The notes beneath the pieces were generated by a model. The model searched no databases and had not been told where the DNA came from. It saw nothing but the letters and a program-made list of their open reading frames with translations. 37,573 nucleotides of DNA from Deltaproteobacteria bacterium (GTDB taxonomy: Bacteria; Myxococcota_A; UBA9160; SZUA-336), in the NCBI GenBank assembly GCA_019311115.1, contig JAFDDB010000017.1, forward strand, positions 1 to 37,573, read 5' to 3'. The position numbers and the translations under genes were made by a program. Shown one piece after another: positions 7,203 to 15,826 of this stretch. Each line of letters opens with the position of its first letter. Positions within the stretch are counted from its first letter, which is position 1.

Positions 7203-7707
7203 CTCCGCCGCGAACCTGCTGGAGCACCTGCTCGCGCTCGAGCCACGCCAGGTAGCGGTCCAGATCCTGCTGGATGCCACGCACGATGGAGCCGACGCGC
7301 TCGTTTCGCGTCTCGATCGCGCGCACGTTCTCTTCGGCGAAGAACTCGTCGCGGAACTGCCGGGGACGGATCCAACGCGAGTCCGAGTGCTCGTGGCTCA
7401 GCTTCACCTCGCCGGCCTTCACGTCGCAGGCGTAGCCCACGATCAGCGTCTCGTGATCGTACACGTGCATCGGCACGATCCCGATCAGGGCGAGCGGACC
7501 CGCGGGCTCGAGACCCGACTCCTCTCGTAGCTCGCGGGCCGCGCACTGCTCGAGGGTCTCTCCGGGGTCGAGCGCGCCCCCCGGCAGGTACCACGAGCCG
7601 GACATCGCTCCGACCGCGCGGCGGAGGATCAGGATCTCGCCGTCCCGCTGCGCGTAGACGGACGTCCCCATGGCGAAGAGCGGTGGGACGAGCTCAGGCT
7701 GGCTCAT
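7189..7707 (-). CDS. NUDIX hydrolase
   Basis: 172 residues. A perfect Nudix box occupies residues 44-66 (G-x5-E-x7-R-E-L-R-E-E-S-G-L), with all catalytic glutamates. It is preceded by G-S-W-Y-L-P-G-G. The family hydrolyses nucleoside diphosphates linked to another moiety; the S-V-Y-A/I-L-I-L-R-R start and the absence of extra domains do not define the substrate. TAGAAT (minus strand, 7714-7719) is six bases before the ATG with no ribosome site. It is divergent from the GNAT gene, with start codons only 38 bp apart. The last residues overlap the remnant on the other strand. Confidence 0.92.
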   Translation of the reverse strand: MSQPELVPPLFAMGTSVYAQRDGEILILRRAVGAMSGSWYLPGGALDPGETLEQCAARELREESGLEPAGPLALIGIVPMHVYDHETLIVGYACDVKAGEVKLSHEHSDSRWIRPRQFRDEFFAEENVRAIETRNERVGSIVRGIQQDLDRYLAWLEREQVLQQVRGGVSAR

Positions 7708-7745
7708 GGAGGCATTCTACACTCGGCCTGCTAGCCTCCGCCGCG

Positions 7746-8237
7746 ATGAAACCGCTCCCGTGGATCGAAGAACAGCGCGACGGCATCCAGCTCTCGAGCG
7801 ACCCCGCCCGCATCGACCTGGCGGGGGTGCATGCGTTCCTGACCGACAGCTACTGGTCCCGGGGGATCCCGATCGAGACCGTGGCGCGCTCGATCGAGCA
7901 CTCGCTCTGCTTCGGGCTCTACGACGGCGGCGCGCAGGTCGGCTTCGCGCGGTTCATCACGGACCGCGCCACCTACGCGCGGCTGATGGACGTGTACGTG
8001 CTCGACTCGCACCGCGGGCGCGGGCTCGGCGAGTGGCTGGTCGGCGTCGCACTCGACCACCCGGACCTGCAGGGCCTCAAGATGATCAGCCTGGCGACCC
8101 GCGACGCGCAGGGTCTGTACGAGCGCTTCGGCTTCCGGACGATCGGCGACGGCGGGCGCGCGATGGCCTGGCGCGACCCCGACCCCTACGGCCAGAAGGC
8201 GGCGAGTCAGCCGGACCCGTCCACCGAGAAGGCGTAG
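7746..8237 (+). CDS. GNAT family N-acetyltransferase
   Basis: 163 residues from ATG 7746, with TAGCCT (7732-7737) eight bases upstream and no ribosome site. The acetyl-CoA pyrophosphate loop is H-R-G-R-G-L-G-E-W-L (R90-G95), preceded by the beta-4 strand L-M-D-V-Y-V-L. A-R-D-A-Q-G-L-Y-E-R-F-G-F follows, the usual late helix and strand. It transfers an acetyl group from acetyl-CoA to an amine; the acceptor is unknown. The S-Y-W-S-R-G-I-P sequence near residue 37 is typical of a subgroup of single-domain GNATs of unknown acceptor. Its 3' end overlaps galM by 31 bp tail to tail. Confidence 0.9.
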   Translation: MKPLPWIEEQRDGIQLSSDPARIDLAGVHAFLTDSYWSRGIPIETVARSIEHSLCFGLYDGGAQVGFARFITDRATYARLMDVYVLDSHRGRGLGEWLVGVALDHPDLQGLKMISLATRDAQGLYERFGFRTIGDGGRAMAWRDPDPYGQKAASQPDPSTEKA

Positions 8238-9181
8238 ACGACCGTCTCGGCGTACTCCTCGCCCGGCTCGAGCCTCGTCGAAGGGAAGTGCAGCCAGTTC
8301 GGTGAGTCCGGGAAGTGCTGCGTCTCGAGACACACGCCATGCCAGCGCGGCCAGGGCTGGCCGTCGAGGAAGTTGCCCGTATAGAGCTGGAGTCCCGGCT
8401 GGGTGGTGCGGACCTCGAGCGCTCGCCCGCTGACCGGGTCGCGCAGGCGCGCAGCCCAGCTGAGCCCGCCCTCGGCCAGCAGCGCGAAGTTGTGGTCGTA
8501 GCCGCCGCGCTCGGGGACCAGCGACTCGATGCGCTCGCCGAGTCGTCGGGGCTCGCGGAAATCGAGGGCCGTGCCCTCGACCGGGTCCAGCTCGCCCGTC
8601 GGGATGCCCCGGGCGTCCACCGGAGTAAAGGCGTCGGCGTTCACCTGCAGCTCGTGGTCGAGAACCGGACTCGTCCCGCCGTCGCGCAGGTTGAAGTAGG
8701 AGTGGTGCGTCAGGTTGACGACCGTGGAGCGGGACGAGTGCGCGCGCCAGTCGATGCGGAGTTCGTTCGCCTCGGTGAGCCGGTAGGTCACCTCGGCATG
8801 GAGCCGGCCGGGGTAGCCCTCCTCGCCGTCGGAGCTCACGTACTCGAGCCGCACGCCGCCCGGCTCGGCGCGTCCCACCCACTCGACGCGGCCGAAGCCC
8901 GCCTCTCCGCCGTGCAGGTGGTGCGGACCTTCGTTGCGGGTCAGCTGCACGTCGCGCCCGTCGAGGTCGAAGCGCCCGCCCGCGATGCGGTTGGCGTAGC
9001 GGCCCACGGTGGCGCCGAGGTGCGGGTGGGGTTCCAGGTAGCGGGACGGGTCGTCGAAGCCGAGCACCACTGGCCCTGGGCTCCCATCGCGGTCCGGTGC
9101 GTGGAGCGAGAGCAGCGTCGCACCGAACGTAGAGACGCGCGCCCTCAATCCCTTTCCGTTCTCGAGCTGGAAGATCTCCAC
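8207..9181 (-). CDS. galM: Aldose 1-epimerase (mutarotase)
   Basis: 324 residues. It interconverts alpha and beta anomers of hexoses such as galactose and glucose. The signature features are G-R-Y-A-N-R-I (60-66), H-H-L-H-G-G with H90, the catalytic acid H160 in N-L-T-H-H-S-Y-F-N-L, D229 in G-Y-D-H-N-F, and the catalytic base E286 in C-L-E-T-Q-H-F. No signal peptide is evident, so it is cytosolic. There are no galactose (Leloir) genes beside it in this window. The gene is convergent with the GNAT gene and overlaps it by 31 bp. Its start lies 68 bp from the divergent methyltransferase start. Confidence 0.93.
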   Translation of the reverse strand: MEIFQLENGKGLRARVSTFGATLLSLHAPDRDGSPGPVVLGFDDPSRYLEPHPHLGATVGRYANRIAGGRFDLDGRDVQLTRNEGPHHLHGGEAGFGRVEWVGRAEPGGVRLEYVSSDGEEGYPGRLHAEVTYRLTEANELRIDWRAHSSRSTVVNLTHHSYFNLRDGGTSPVLDHELQVNADAFTPVDARGIPTGELDPVEGTALDFREPRRLGERIESLVPERGGYDHNFALLAEGGLSWAARLRDPVSGRALEVRTTQPGLQLYTGNFLDGQPWPRWHGVCLETQHFPDSPNWLHFPSTRLEPGEEYAETVVYAFSVDGSG

Positions 9182-9249
9182 GTCTCTCCCCGAACGTCCT
9201 CCCTGGAGGCCACCCGATGCGTCCCGGTCGCGCTAGCATACGCGCCGCG

Positions 9250-10041
9250 ATGCCACTCGACACCCGCAGCTACAACCGCGAGGCCTGGGACCGCCAGGTC
9301 GCCGAGGGGAACACGTGGACGGTCCCCGTCGACGCCGCGCGCATCGAGGCGGCGCGCCGCGGTAACTGGTCGATCGTGCTGATCGGGCAGACGCCCGTTC
9401 CGCGGGACTGGTTCCCCGACGAGCTGGCGGGAACCGACGTGCTCTGCCTGGCGTCGGGCGGCGGACAGCAGGGACCGATCCTCGCCGCAGCGGGAGCACG
9501 CGTCGTGGTCTTCGACAACTCGCCCCGGCAGCTCGGGCGCGACCGGCAGGTGGCCGAAGCACACGCACTGCCGCTCACGACCGTGGAGGGCGACATGGTC
9601 GATCTGGGCGCCTTCGACGACGAGAGCTTCGACCTGGTCTTCCACCCCGTCTCGAACGTGTTCTCGTCGGCGGTGCGCCCCGTCTGGCGCGAGGCGTTCC
9701 GCGTATTGCGGCCCGGCGGGCGGCTGCTGGCCGGCTTCATGAATCCGGCGAGCTTCATCTTCGACCACGCGCTCGCCGAGCGTACCGGCGAGCTGGCCGT
9801 GCGCTACCCGCTGCCCTACGCGGACGAGCGCGACCTGCCGCCCGGCGAGCTCGAGGCGCGCATCGCCGAGGGCATCCCGCTCGAGTTCAGCCACTCGCTC
9901 CAGGACCAGATCGGCGGACAGATCGACGCGGGCTTCGTGCTGACGGCGCTCAGCGAGGGCGGACGCGGCGCGAACGAAGAGGCCGACCCGCTCGCACGCT
10001 ACCTGCCGGCATACATCGCGACCCGCGCCGAGAAGCCCTAG
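9250..10041 (+). CDS. Class I SAM-dependent methyltransferase
   Basis: 263 residues from ATG 9250; TAGCAT (9234-9239) is ten bases upstream. The SAM-binding motif I is D-V-L-C-L-A-S-G-G-G-Q-Q-G (63-75), followed by an acidic strand end V-V-V-F-D-N-S, motif II around G-D-M-V-D-L, and R-V-L-R-P-G-G-R-L-L in motif III. This is the Methyltransf_11/25 arrangement. The N-terminal Y-N-R-E-A-W-D-R-Q-V helix is shared by a group of small uncharacterised methyltransferases. The substrate is unknown. The last four bases overlap the convergent DUF1232 gene. Confidence 0.88.
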   Translation: MPLDTRSYNREAWDRQVAEGNTWTVPVDAARIEAARRGNWSIVLIGQTPVPRDWFPDELAGTDVLCLASGGGQQGPILAAAGARVVVFDNSPRQLGRDRQVAEAHALPLTTVEGDMVDLGAFDDESFDLVFHPVSNVFSSAVRPVWREAFRVLRPGGRLLAGFMNPASFIFDHALAERTGELAVRYPLPYADERDLPPGELEARIAEGIPLEFSHSLQDQIGGQIDAGFVLTALSEGGRGANEEADPLARYLPAYIATRAEKP

Positions 10042-10526
10042 CCCCTGCGCAGCAGTCCGGTGAGCCGCCCGAGCGCGGCCGGAATGCGCCGCGTGACGAG
10101 CGTCTCGCTCCACTCGGTGGTGCGGTGGATGGCGTCGAGCGCATCGCCCTTTCCTGACCAGTGCCCGCGCACCACGTCGGGGTGCACGTAGTTCACCAGC
10201 CGCGAGAGGGCCGCCGCCACGACGATCAGGTCGTCGATCAGCCCGATGGGCCCGAAGAGGATCTCGGGCAGCAGGTCGATCGGAGAGATCACGTAGGCAA
10301 AGCCGAGGCCGGCGAGCAGCTTCGCGCCCGGCGGCACGCGCGAGTCGCGCAGCAGGCGGAAGAGCAGCACCGTCAGGTCGGGGAGCAGGAGCAGTGTGTC
10401 CCGCAGTCCCGACGCTGCACCGGGCTCGTAGCGGACGATCTGCTCGCGCACGCGGTCCCACAGGCGGCGCTCGCGCGCGTTCAGCTCGATCACGACGCGC
10501 TCTTCGTTCCGTGTTCCCTGGCTCAC
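10038..10526 (-). CDS. DUF1232 (YkvA-like) membrane protein
   Basis: 162 residues. The DUF1232 signature is clear: Y-V-I-S-P-I-D-L-L-P-E at 78-88 and I-D-D-L-I-V-V at 97-103, bracketing a short hydrophobic hairpin. These proteins are small inner-membrane or membrane-associated proteins without known activity. It is the third gene of a minus-strand run, 19 bp after the MATE gene, which itself follows the MaoC gene by 22 bp. Co-transcription of the three is likely, but their functions show no obvious link. Confidence 0.85.
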   Translation of the reverse strand: MSQGTRNEERVVIELNARERRLWDRVREQIVRYEPGAASGLRDTLLLLPDLTVLLFRLLRDSRVPPGAKLLAGLGFAYVISPIDLLPEILFGPIGLIDDLIVVAAALSRLVNYVHPDVVRGHWSGKGDALDAIHRTTEWSETLVTRRIPAALGRLTGLLRRG

Positions 10527-10545
10527 GCCCGGAAGCTACCGCAGA

Positions 10546-12009
10546 CTAGGCCGGGCTGCGCGTCGTCGCTCCGACGTTCTCGGCCCAGCGGCCGCGGCGA
10601 AACGCGACCAGCATCCAGACCGAGCGTGCCAGGTGGTCGAAGCTCAGTGCGAACCAGACCCAGACCACCGACCACTCGAGCACGAAGGCCACGCCGAAGG
10701 CCATCGGCACGCGCAGCGCCCAGTTTCCGACGAGCGCGGCCCAGAGCGGCGTCACCGTGTCGCCCGCGCCGCGCAGCGCGCCACCCAACGTGAAGTGCAG
10801 TCCCAGCAGCGGCTGCGAGAGCGCCATGACGACCATGAAAGGCATCAGCACCGCGAGCACGGCCGGATCGTCGGTGAAGAAACGCGCCAGCGGCTCGCGC
10901 GCCAGCGCGAAGCCGATGCCCAGCACGATCGACACCACGAGCGCGAAGCGCGTGGCGCGCCAGCCCGCGCGCGCCGCCTGCCGCGGCTCGCCGGCACCGA
11001 GCGCCTGCCCGACCAGCGTCGAGGCCGCGGTCGAGAAGCCGATGCCCGGGATCCACGAGAAGCTGAGCACCCGCACGCCAACGGTGTAGGCGGCGACGGC
11101 CTCGGGCCCGTAGCGGCCGAGCACCCAGAAGTAGCTCATCAGCGCCAGGTTCATGCCGAGCCGCTCGAGCAGCCCCGGCACCGCCAGGCGGACCGTGTCG
11201 CGGTACACTCCGCGCGCCGCGCGCAGGTCGCCGGAGCGCAGCCGCAGCGCCTCCTTGTGCGAAGACAGGCGCGCCGCGATCACGAAGCCCGTGCTGGCGA
11301 TCGCCTGCGCGCCGACGGTGGCGAGGCCCGCGCCGACCAGGCCGAGTTCGGGAGCGCCGAACTTCCCGAAGATCAGCACCCAGTTGAGCGCGACCTTCAC
11401 GAGAGTCGCCGCCGCCGAGATGACCATCGGCGTGCGCGCGTCCCGCGCGGCGCGGAAGGCGTTCTCGTACGTGAACGAGACCGCGAAGAGCAGCGACGAC
11501 CCGATCGTCAGCTGGAAGTACGGCGCTGCGAGCGCCACGATCGACTCGGAGGCGCCGAGCAGGCGGATCGGTGCCTCGGGAAAGAAGAGCGCGGTCGTCG
11601 AGACGACCGCCGCGGTCGCGAGCGCCATCACCAGCGAGGCTGCGAGCGCGTGGCGCGCACGCACCGGCTCTCCCGCGCCGATCGCACGGGACATCATGGC
11701 GACGCAGGCCACGCCCACCGCCATGAGCACGGCCTGCGACAAGAAGAAGAACTGCATGGCGTAGCCGACGGCAGCCAGGGTCTCGGTGCCGAGGCGTCCC
11801 AGCATGGCGATGTCGATCACGCCGACGGCGCTCGCCATGGTCATCGACAGGATGACGGGCCAAGTCAGCGCCCAGATGTCGCGGTCGGTCTGGCGCCGAA
11901 TCTCGCGCCGGCTCGGTGCGGCGTGCGCGGCGAGCGAGGCCGAGGGGAGTCCGCCCCCGCCCTCGGGGTCGTCCACCTCCCGGTCGATCTCTTCCTCGAG
12001 TTCGCCCAC
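10546..12009 (-). CDS. MATE family multidrug/cation exporter (NorM-like)
   Basis: 487 residues with an unusual acidic and Gly-rich cytosolic N-terminal tail of about 40 residues before the first helix (D-I-W-A-L-T-W-P-V-I-L). Twelve hydrophobic helices follow. MATE landmarks include V-G-V-I-D-I-A-M-L-G-R-L-G in helix 1, E-N-A-F-R-A-A-R-D-A-R-T-P in the first half, and the pseudo-repeat G-G-A-L-R-G-A-G-D-T-V-T-P in the second half. MATE proteins export cationic compounds using sodium or proton gradients. It sits between MaoC and DUF1232 in one transcription unit. Confidence 0.92.
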   Translation of the reverse strand: MGELEEEIDREVDDPEGGGGLPSASLAAHAAPSRREIRRQTDRDIWALTWPVILSMTMASAVGVIDIAMLGRLGTETLAAVGYAMQFFFLSQAVLMAVGVACVAMMSRAIGAGEPVRARHALAASLVMALATAAVVSTTALFFPEAPIRLLGASESIVALAAPYFQLTIGSSLLFAVSFTYENAFRAARDARTPMVISAAATLVKVALNWVLIFGKFGAPELGLVGAGLATVGAQAIASTGFVIAARLSSHKEALRLRSGDLRAARGVYRDTVRLAVPGLLERLGMNLALMSYFWVLGRYGPEAVAAYTVGVRVLSFSWIPGIGFSTAASTLVGQALGAGEPRQAARAGWRATRFALVVSIVLGIGFALAREPLARFFTDDPAVLAVLMPFMVVMALSQPLLGLHFTLGGALRGAGDTVTPLWAALVGNWALRVPMAFGVAFVLEWSVVWVWFALSFDHLARSVWMLVAFRRGRWAENVGATTRSPA

Positions 12010-12031
12010 GCCGAGCCCTGAGCGCGCCCGG

Positions 12032-12886
12032 TCAGCGAAGGGTGATCGCGGCGTTGCTGATGACCGGAGCGTCGCGCTCCTTGCTACGCGCGGCGATCAG
12101 GACGCGATCTCCCTCGTTCCAGAGCGAGGTCTCGATCGTCTCTCCCGGGTAGACCACGCCGGCGAAGCGCACCTGGTAGCGGGCCACGCGCGACACGTCG
12201 CCGCCGAGCAGTCCGTCGACGGCGGCCTTGCAGACGATGCCGTAGGTGCAGAGCCCGTGCAGGATCGGCGTGTCGAAGCCGCCGCGCTTCGCGAACTCGG
12301 GGTCGACGTGGAGCGGGTTCTTGTCGCCCGACAGGCGGTAGATCAAGCCCTGGTGCGACAGCGTCGGTGACTCGACGACCAGGTCCGGCTCGCGATCCGG
12401 CGCGACGTTGCCCGCGGGCGGTCCGGACTCCCCCCCGAAGCCGCCCTCTCCGCGCGCGAAGAGCGAGAAGCGGTTGGTGAAGAGCGGTTCCCCGCCCTTC
12501 TCGCGCGTCTCCACCTCGAGCACGATCAGCGCGGCCTTTCCCTTGTCGTAGATGCCTGCGATCCGGCTCTCGCTCTCGACCTGGGCCGACACGGGGAGCG
12601 GCCGGTGAAGCTCGATGTCCTGCTCGCCGTGCAGCATGAGCGCGAAGTTGATCTGGATGCCCGCGGCGCCGCCCACGGCGCCGAGCGCGCCGAAGACGGG
12701 GATCACGCCGAAGCTCGGCAGCACCTTCAGGTTCTTCTCGAACGTGTACTCGAGCTCGGCCGGATCGGTGGGACGCCCCAGTCCCGCACCGACGCCGAGG
12801 TGATAGAGAATGACGTCGTCGGCCTTCCAGGAGCCCTCGCTCGGCGCGAGCTTCGCGTCACGGGCCTTCTCGAGATCGATGGGCAT
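12032..12886 (-). CDS. MaoC-type (R)-specific enoyl-CoA hydratase 2, two hot-dog domains
   Basis: 284 residues from ATG 12886, chosen for its AGAGGAGAAG ribosome site; an open frame extends 45 codons upstream but has no such site. The C-terminal hot-dog domain has the hydratase 2 signature Y-R-L-S-G-D-K-N-P-L-H-V-D-P (183-196), with catalytic D188 and H193. I-L-H-G-L-C-T-Y-G follows. The N-terminal domain is the degenerate substrate-tunnel half, as in the eukaryotic MFE-2 hydratase. It hydrates trans-2-enoyl-CoA to (R)-3-hydroxyacyl-CoA in fatty-acid or sterol side-chain breakdown. It is divergent from the crotonase at 13051, so both handle enoyl-CoA from one intergenic region. Confidence 0.92.
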   Translation of the reverse strand: MPIDLEKARDAKLAPSEGSWKADDVILYHLGVGAGLGRPTDPAELEYTFEKNLKVLPSFGVIPVFGALGAVGGAAGIQINFALMLHGEQDIELHRPLPVSAQVESESRIAGIYDKGKAALIVLEVETREKGGEPLFTNRFSLFARGEGGFGGESGPPAGNVAPDREPDLVVESPTLSHQGLIYRLSGDKNPLHVDPEFAKRGGFDTPILHGLCTYGIVCKAAVDGLLGGDVSRVARYQVRFAGVVYPGETIETSLWNEGDRVLIAARSKERDAPVISNAAITLR

Positions 12887-13014
12887 GGGACTTCTCCTCT
12901 GCCTTCCTCGAGGACCCGACGAGACAGGGCGACCCGAGGTGGGGGGTGGGGGTCGACGCTGTGTGTGCGCCAACCCCGGAGCAACGTCAAGGGGCGCGCT
13001 CGGTCCGCGCCGCG

Positions 13015-13044
13015 TTGACACCGCGAATCGCGTGCGAGCAAGAT
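13015..13044 (+). promoter_or_regulatory. Candidate promoter of the crotonase gene
   Basis: A perfect TTGACA (13015-13020) is followed after 18 nt by CAAGAT (13039-13044), which ends six bases before ATG 13051. There is no Shine-Dalgarno, so transcription probably begins at or next to the start codon. The -10 match is only partial. Confidence 0.45.
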
Positions 13045-13050
13045 CGCCTC

Positions 13051-13839
13051 ATGGACACGACTCCCCTGCTGCTCGAAGTCGAGGACTACGTCGCGACGCT
13101 CACCATCAACGACGCGCCGCACAACCGCATGAGCCTCGACTTCATGGACGCGCTCGAGGAACTCGTCGCCAAGCTGGCGACCGACGCCTCGGTGCGAGCC
13201 GTCGTTCTGACCGCAGCCGGGGACGCAAACTTCTCGGTCGGCATGGACCTGAAGCAGCTTCCGCAGGGTGTCCAGCGCAAGGGCAGCATCGAGGCGGTCT
13301 TCGACCAACGCCTGCGCGTGCTGGCGGCGATCGAGAACCTGCCGAAGCCCGTGATCGCCACGCTCTACGGCTACTGCCTGGGGGGAGGACTCGAGCTGCC
13401 CCTCGCGTGTCACTTCCGCCTGGCCGCGGCCGAGGGCGCGAAGATCGGGCTACCCGAAATGGACCTCGGCGCCGTCCCCGCCTGGGGCGGCACCGCCCGG
13501 CTCACGCGCTGCGTGGGGCGCGCCGCGGCGCTTGACATGATCCTGCGCGCCAGGAAGATCTCGGGGCCCGAGGCGCTGCGCATCGGGCTGGTGCACGAGG
13601 TCTGGCCGCTGGACGAGCTGAAGTCCCGCGCGCGAGCGCTGGCGGCGGAGCTCGCCGCCATGCCGCCGATCGCCGTGGCGGGCGTGCTCGAGGCGGTCGT
13701 CGCCGGCGAGTTCCTTCCGCTCGACCAGGCGCTGGCGGCGGAGCGCCGCGCCGTGCTCCGCACCATGGGCACGAAGGACCAGCGCGAGGGAATGCAGGCC
13801 TTCCTCGAGAAGCGCCGGCCGCGGTTCACGGGCGAGTAG
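13051..13839 (+). CDS. Enoyl-CoA hydratase/isomerase (crotonase family)
   Basis: 262 residues. The first oxyanion-hole strand is T-A-A-G-D-A-N-F-S-V-G-M-D-L (54-67) and the second is C-L-G-G-G-L-E-L (109-116). Both catalytic glutamates of true hydratases are in place (E115 and E136 in L-P-E-M-D-L-G). P-A-W-G-G-T-A-R-L-T-R follows, the strongest family signature. It hydrates 2-enoyl-CoA or a related acyl-CoA. Its neighbour is the divergent MaoC hydratase, and the substrate is unknown. A palindromic element of 125 bp starts eight bases after its stop. Confidence 0.92.
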   Translation: MDTTPLLLEVEDYVATLTINDAPHNRMSLDFMDALEELVAKLATDASVRAVVLTAAGDANFSVGMDLKQLPQGVQRKGSIEAVFDQRLRVLAAIENLPKPVIATLYGYCLGGGLELPLACHFRLAAAEGAKIGLPEMDLGAVPAWGGTARLTRCVGRAAALDMILRARKISGPEALRIGLVHEVWPLDELKSRARALAAELAAMPPIAVAGVLEAVVAGEFLPLDQALAAERRAVLRTMGTKDQREGMQAFLEKRRPRFTGE

Positions 13840-13847
13840 CTCCCGCC

Positions 13848-13968
13848 CTAGGAGCCCGACCCAAGACTAGGTCTTGGGCCGACTCCTAGACGTCTTGGCG
13901 CCCCATCAGCGGGGTGGGGCGGGCAAAGCCCGCCTTGGCGCGAGCGTGACCCATCCTGGGTCACGCTC

Positions 13969-13972
<4 letters not shown>
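13848..13972. repeat. 125-bp palindrome-rich element with CTAGGAGC inverted ends
   Basis: The segment is bounded by CTAGGAGC (13848-13855) and its exact inverse GCTCCTAG (13965-13972), with an extra CTCCTAG at 13883-13889. Inside are three perfect stems. CCCAAGAC/GTCTTGGG has loop TAG (13860-13878). GGCGGGC/GCCCGCC has loop AAA (13918-13934). GAGCGTGACCCA has its 12-bp inverse and loop TCC (13942-13968). No stem is followed by a clear T-run. It fills the gap between two convergent genes, and its right end supplies the stop codon of the aminotransferase. It resembles a REP/BIME or MITE-like element, and may also stop transcription. Confidence 0.6.
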
Positions 13973-15138
<1,166 letters not shown>

Positions 15139-15166
15139 GGGCGCACACGGTACCACACGCGTTCGA

Positions 15167-15194
15167 TTGCATAACGCTGTTCAGTCAGTTATAC
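15167..15194 (+). promoter_or_regulatory. Promoter of the tetR-RND operon
   Basis: TTGCAT (15167-15172) and TTATAC (15189-15194) are separated by 16 nt, and eight bases separate the -10 from ATG 15203. No ribosome site precedes the ATG, so a leaderless message is plausible. The region overlaps the operator palindrome. Confidence 0.5.
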
Positions 15195-15200
15195 AGCGTT
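15173..15200. promoter_or_regulatory. TetR operator palindrome
   Basis: AACGCTGT (15173-15180) and its exact inverse ACAGCGTT (15193-15200) flank a 12-bp AT-richer centre containing TCAGTCAGT. The right half ends two bases before the tetR start codon, and the pair covers the spacer and -10 of its promoter. This is the expected place for TetR/AcrR autoregulation. It may also influence the divergent aminotransferase. Confidence 0.75.
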
Positions 15201-15202
15201 CA

Positions 15203-15826
15203 ATGGAATCGCAGCCCGCCGCCAAGAGACGCCTGCGCCAGCGCGAGGAGGCCCGGCGAGCCATTCTCGAGGGGACGGAGTCCCTGCTGGTCGAGGACGG
15301 CTATGAGGGATTCTCGATGCGACGGCTGGCCGAGCGCTGCGGCTACACGGCTCCGACGGTCTACTACTACTTCGGCGACAAGCAGGGCCTGCTCGACGCG
15401 CTTCTCGAAGAGCGCATGGCCGGGCTGCTGCAGCGCCTGCGCCGCGTACCCGCGTCCGAGGATCCGCTCGAGCGCATCCGCCACCTCTTCCTGGCGTTCG
15501 TGCGCTTCGGCATCAAGAACCCCACGCACTACCGGCTGCTGATGACGCCCCGTGGCGATCGCGGGGAGCGCCCGCCCTCTGCGGAGAAGTGCGAAGCGAT
15601 CTTCCTCGAGCCCATGCACGAGCTCGCAGAGGCGGGACGCCTGCGTGTCGCCGACGACGAGGCGGCACGCCAGGTCGCGTTGGTGACGCTCCACGGGCTG
15701 ATCTCGCTGCGCGGCGCCGGAAGCCCGAGCGAAATGGCCAAGAACCTGAACGAGATCGCCGTCGACGTGATGCTCGCGGGGCTGATCGCTCCCGAGGCGA
15801 CGACGGCCCCTGGAGCCCGAGCATGA
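15203..15826 (+). CDS. TetR/AcrR family repressor of the RND operon
   Basis: 207 residues. The N-terminal TetR DNA-binding domain is clear: A-R-R-A-I-L-E-G-T-E-S-L-L-V-E-D-G-Y-E-G-F-S-M-R-R-L-A-E (18-44), then the recognition helix T-A-P-T-V-Y-Y-Y-F-G-D-K-Q-G-L-L (49-64). The C-terminal domain resembles the AcrR ligand-binding type. It is the first gene of an operon: its stop overlaps the adaptor start as ATGA. A perfect palindrome lies immediately upstream. I infer an autorepressor that releases the pump genes when it binds a toxic compound. Confidence 0.92.
   Translation: MESQPAAKRRLRQREEARRAILEGTESLLVEDGYEGFSMRRLAERCGYTAPTVYYYFGDKQGLLDALLEERMAGLLQRLRRVPASEDPLERIRHLFLAFVRFGIKNPTHYRLLMTPRGDRGERPPSAEKCEAIFLEPMHELAEAGRLRVADDEAARQVALVTLHGLISLRGAGSPSEMAKNLNEIAVDVMLAGLIAPEATTAPGARA

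Noticed and set aside
12887-13021. A 45-codon N-terminal extension of the MaoC hydratase
   Set aside because: The extension is Pro/Arg-rich without fold, while ATG 12886 is preceded by AGAGGAGAAG and matches the family start.
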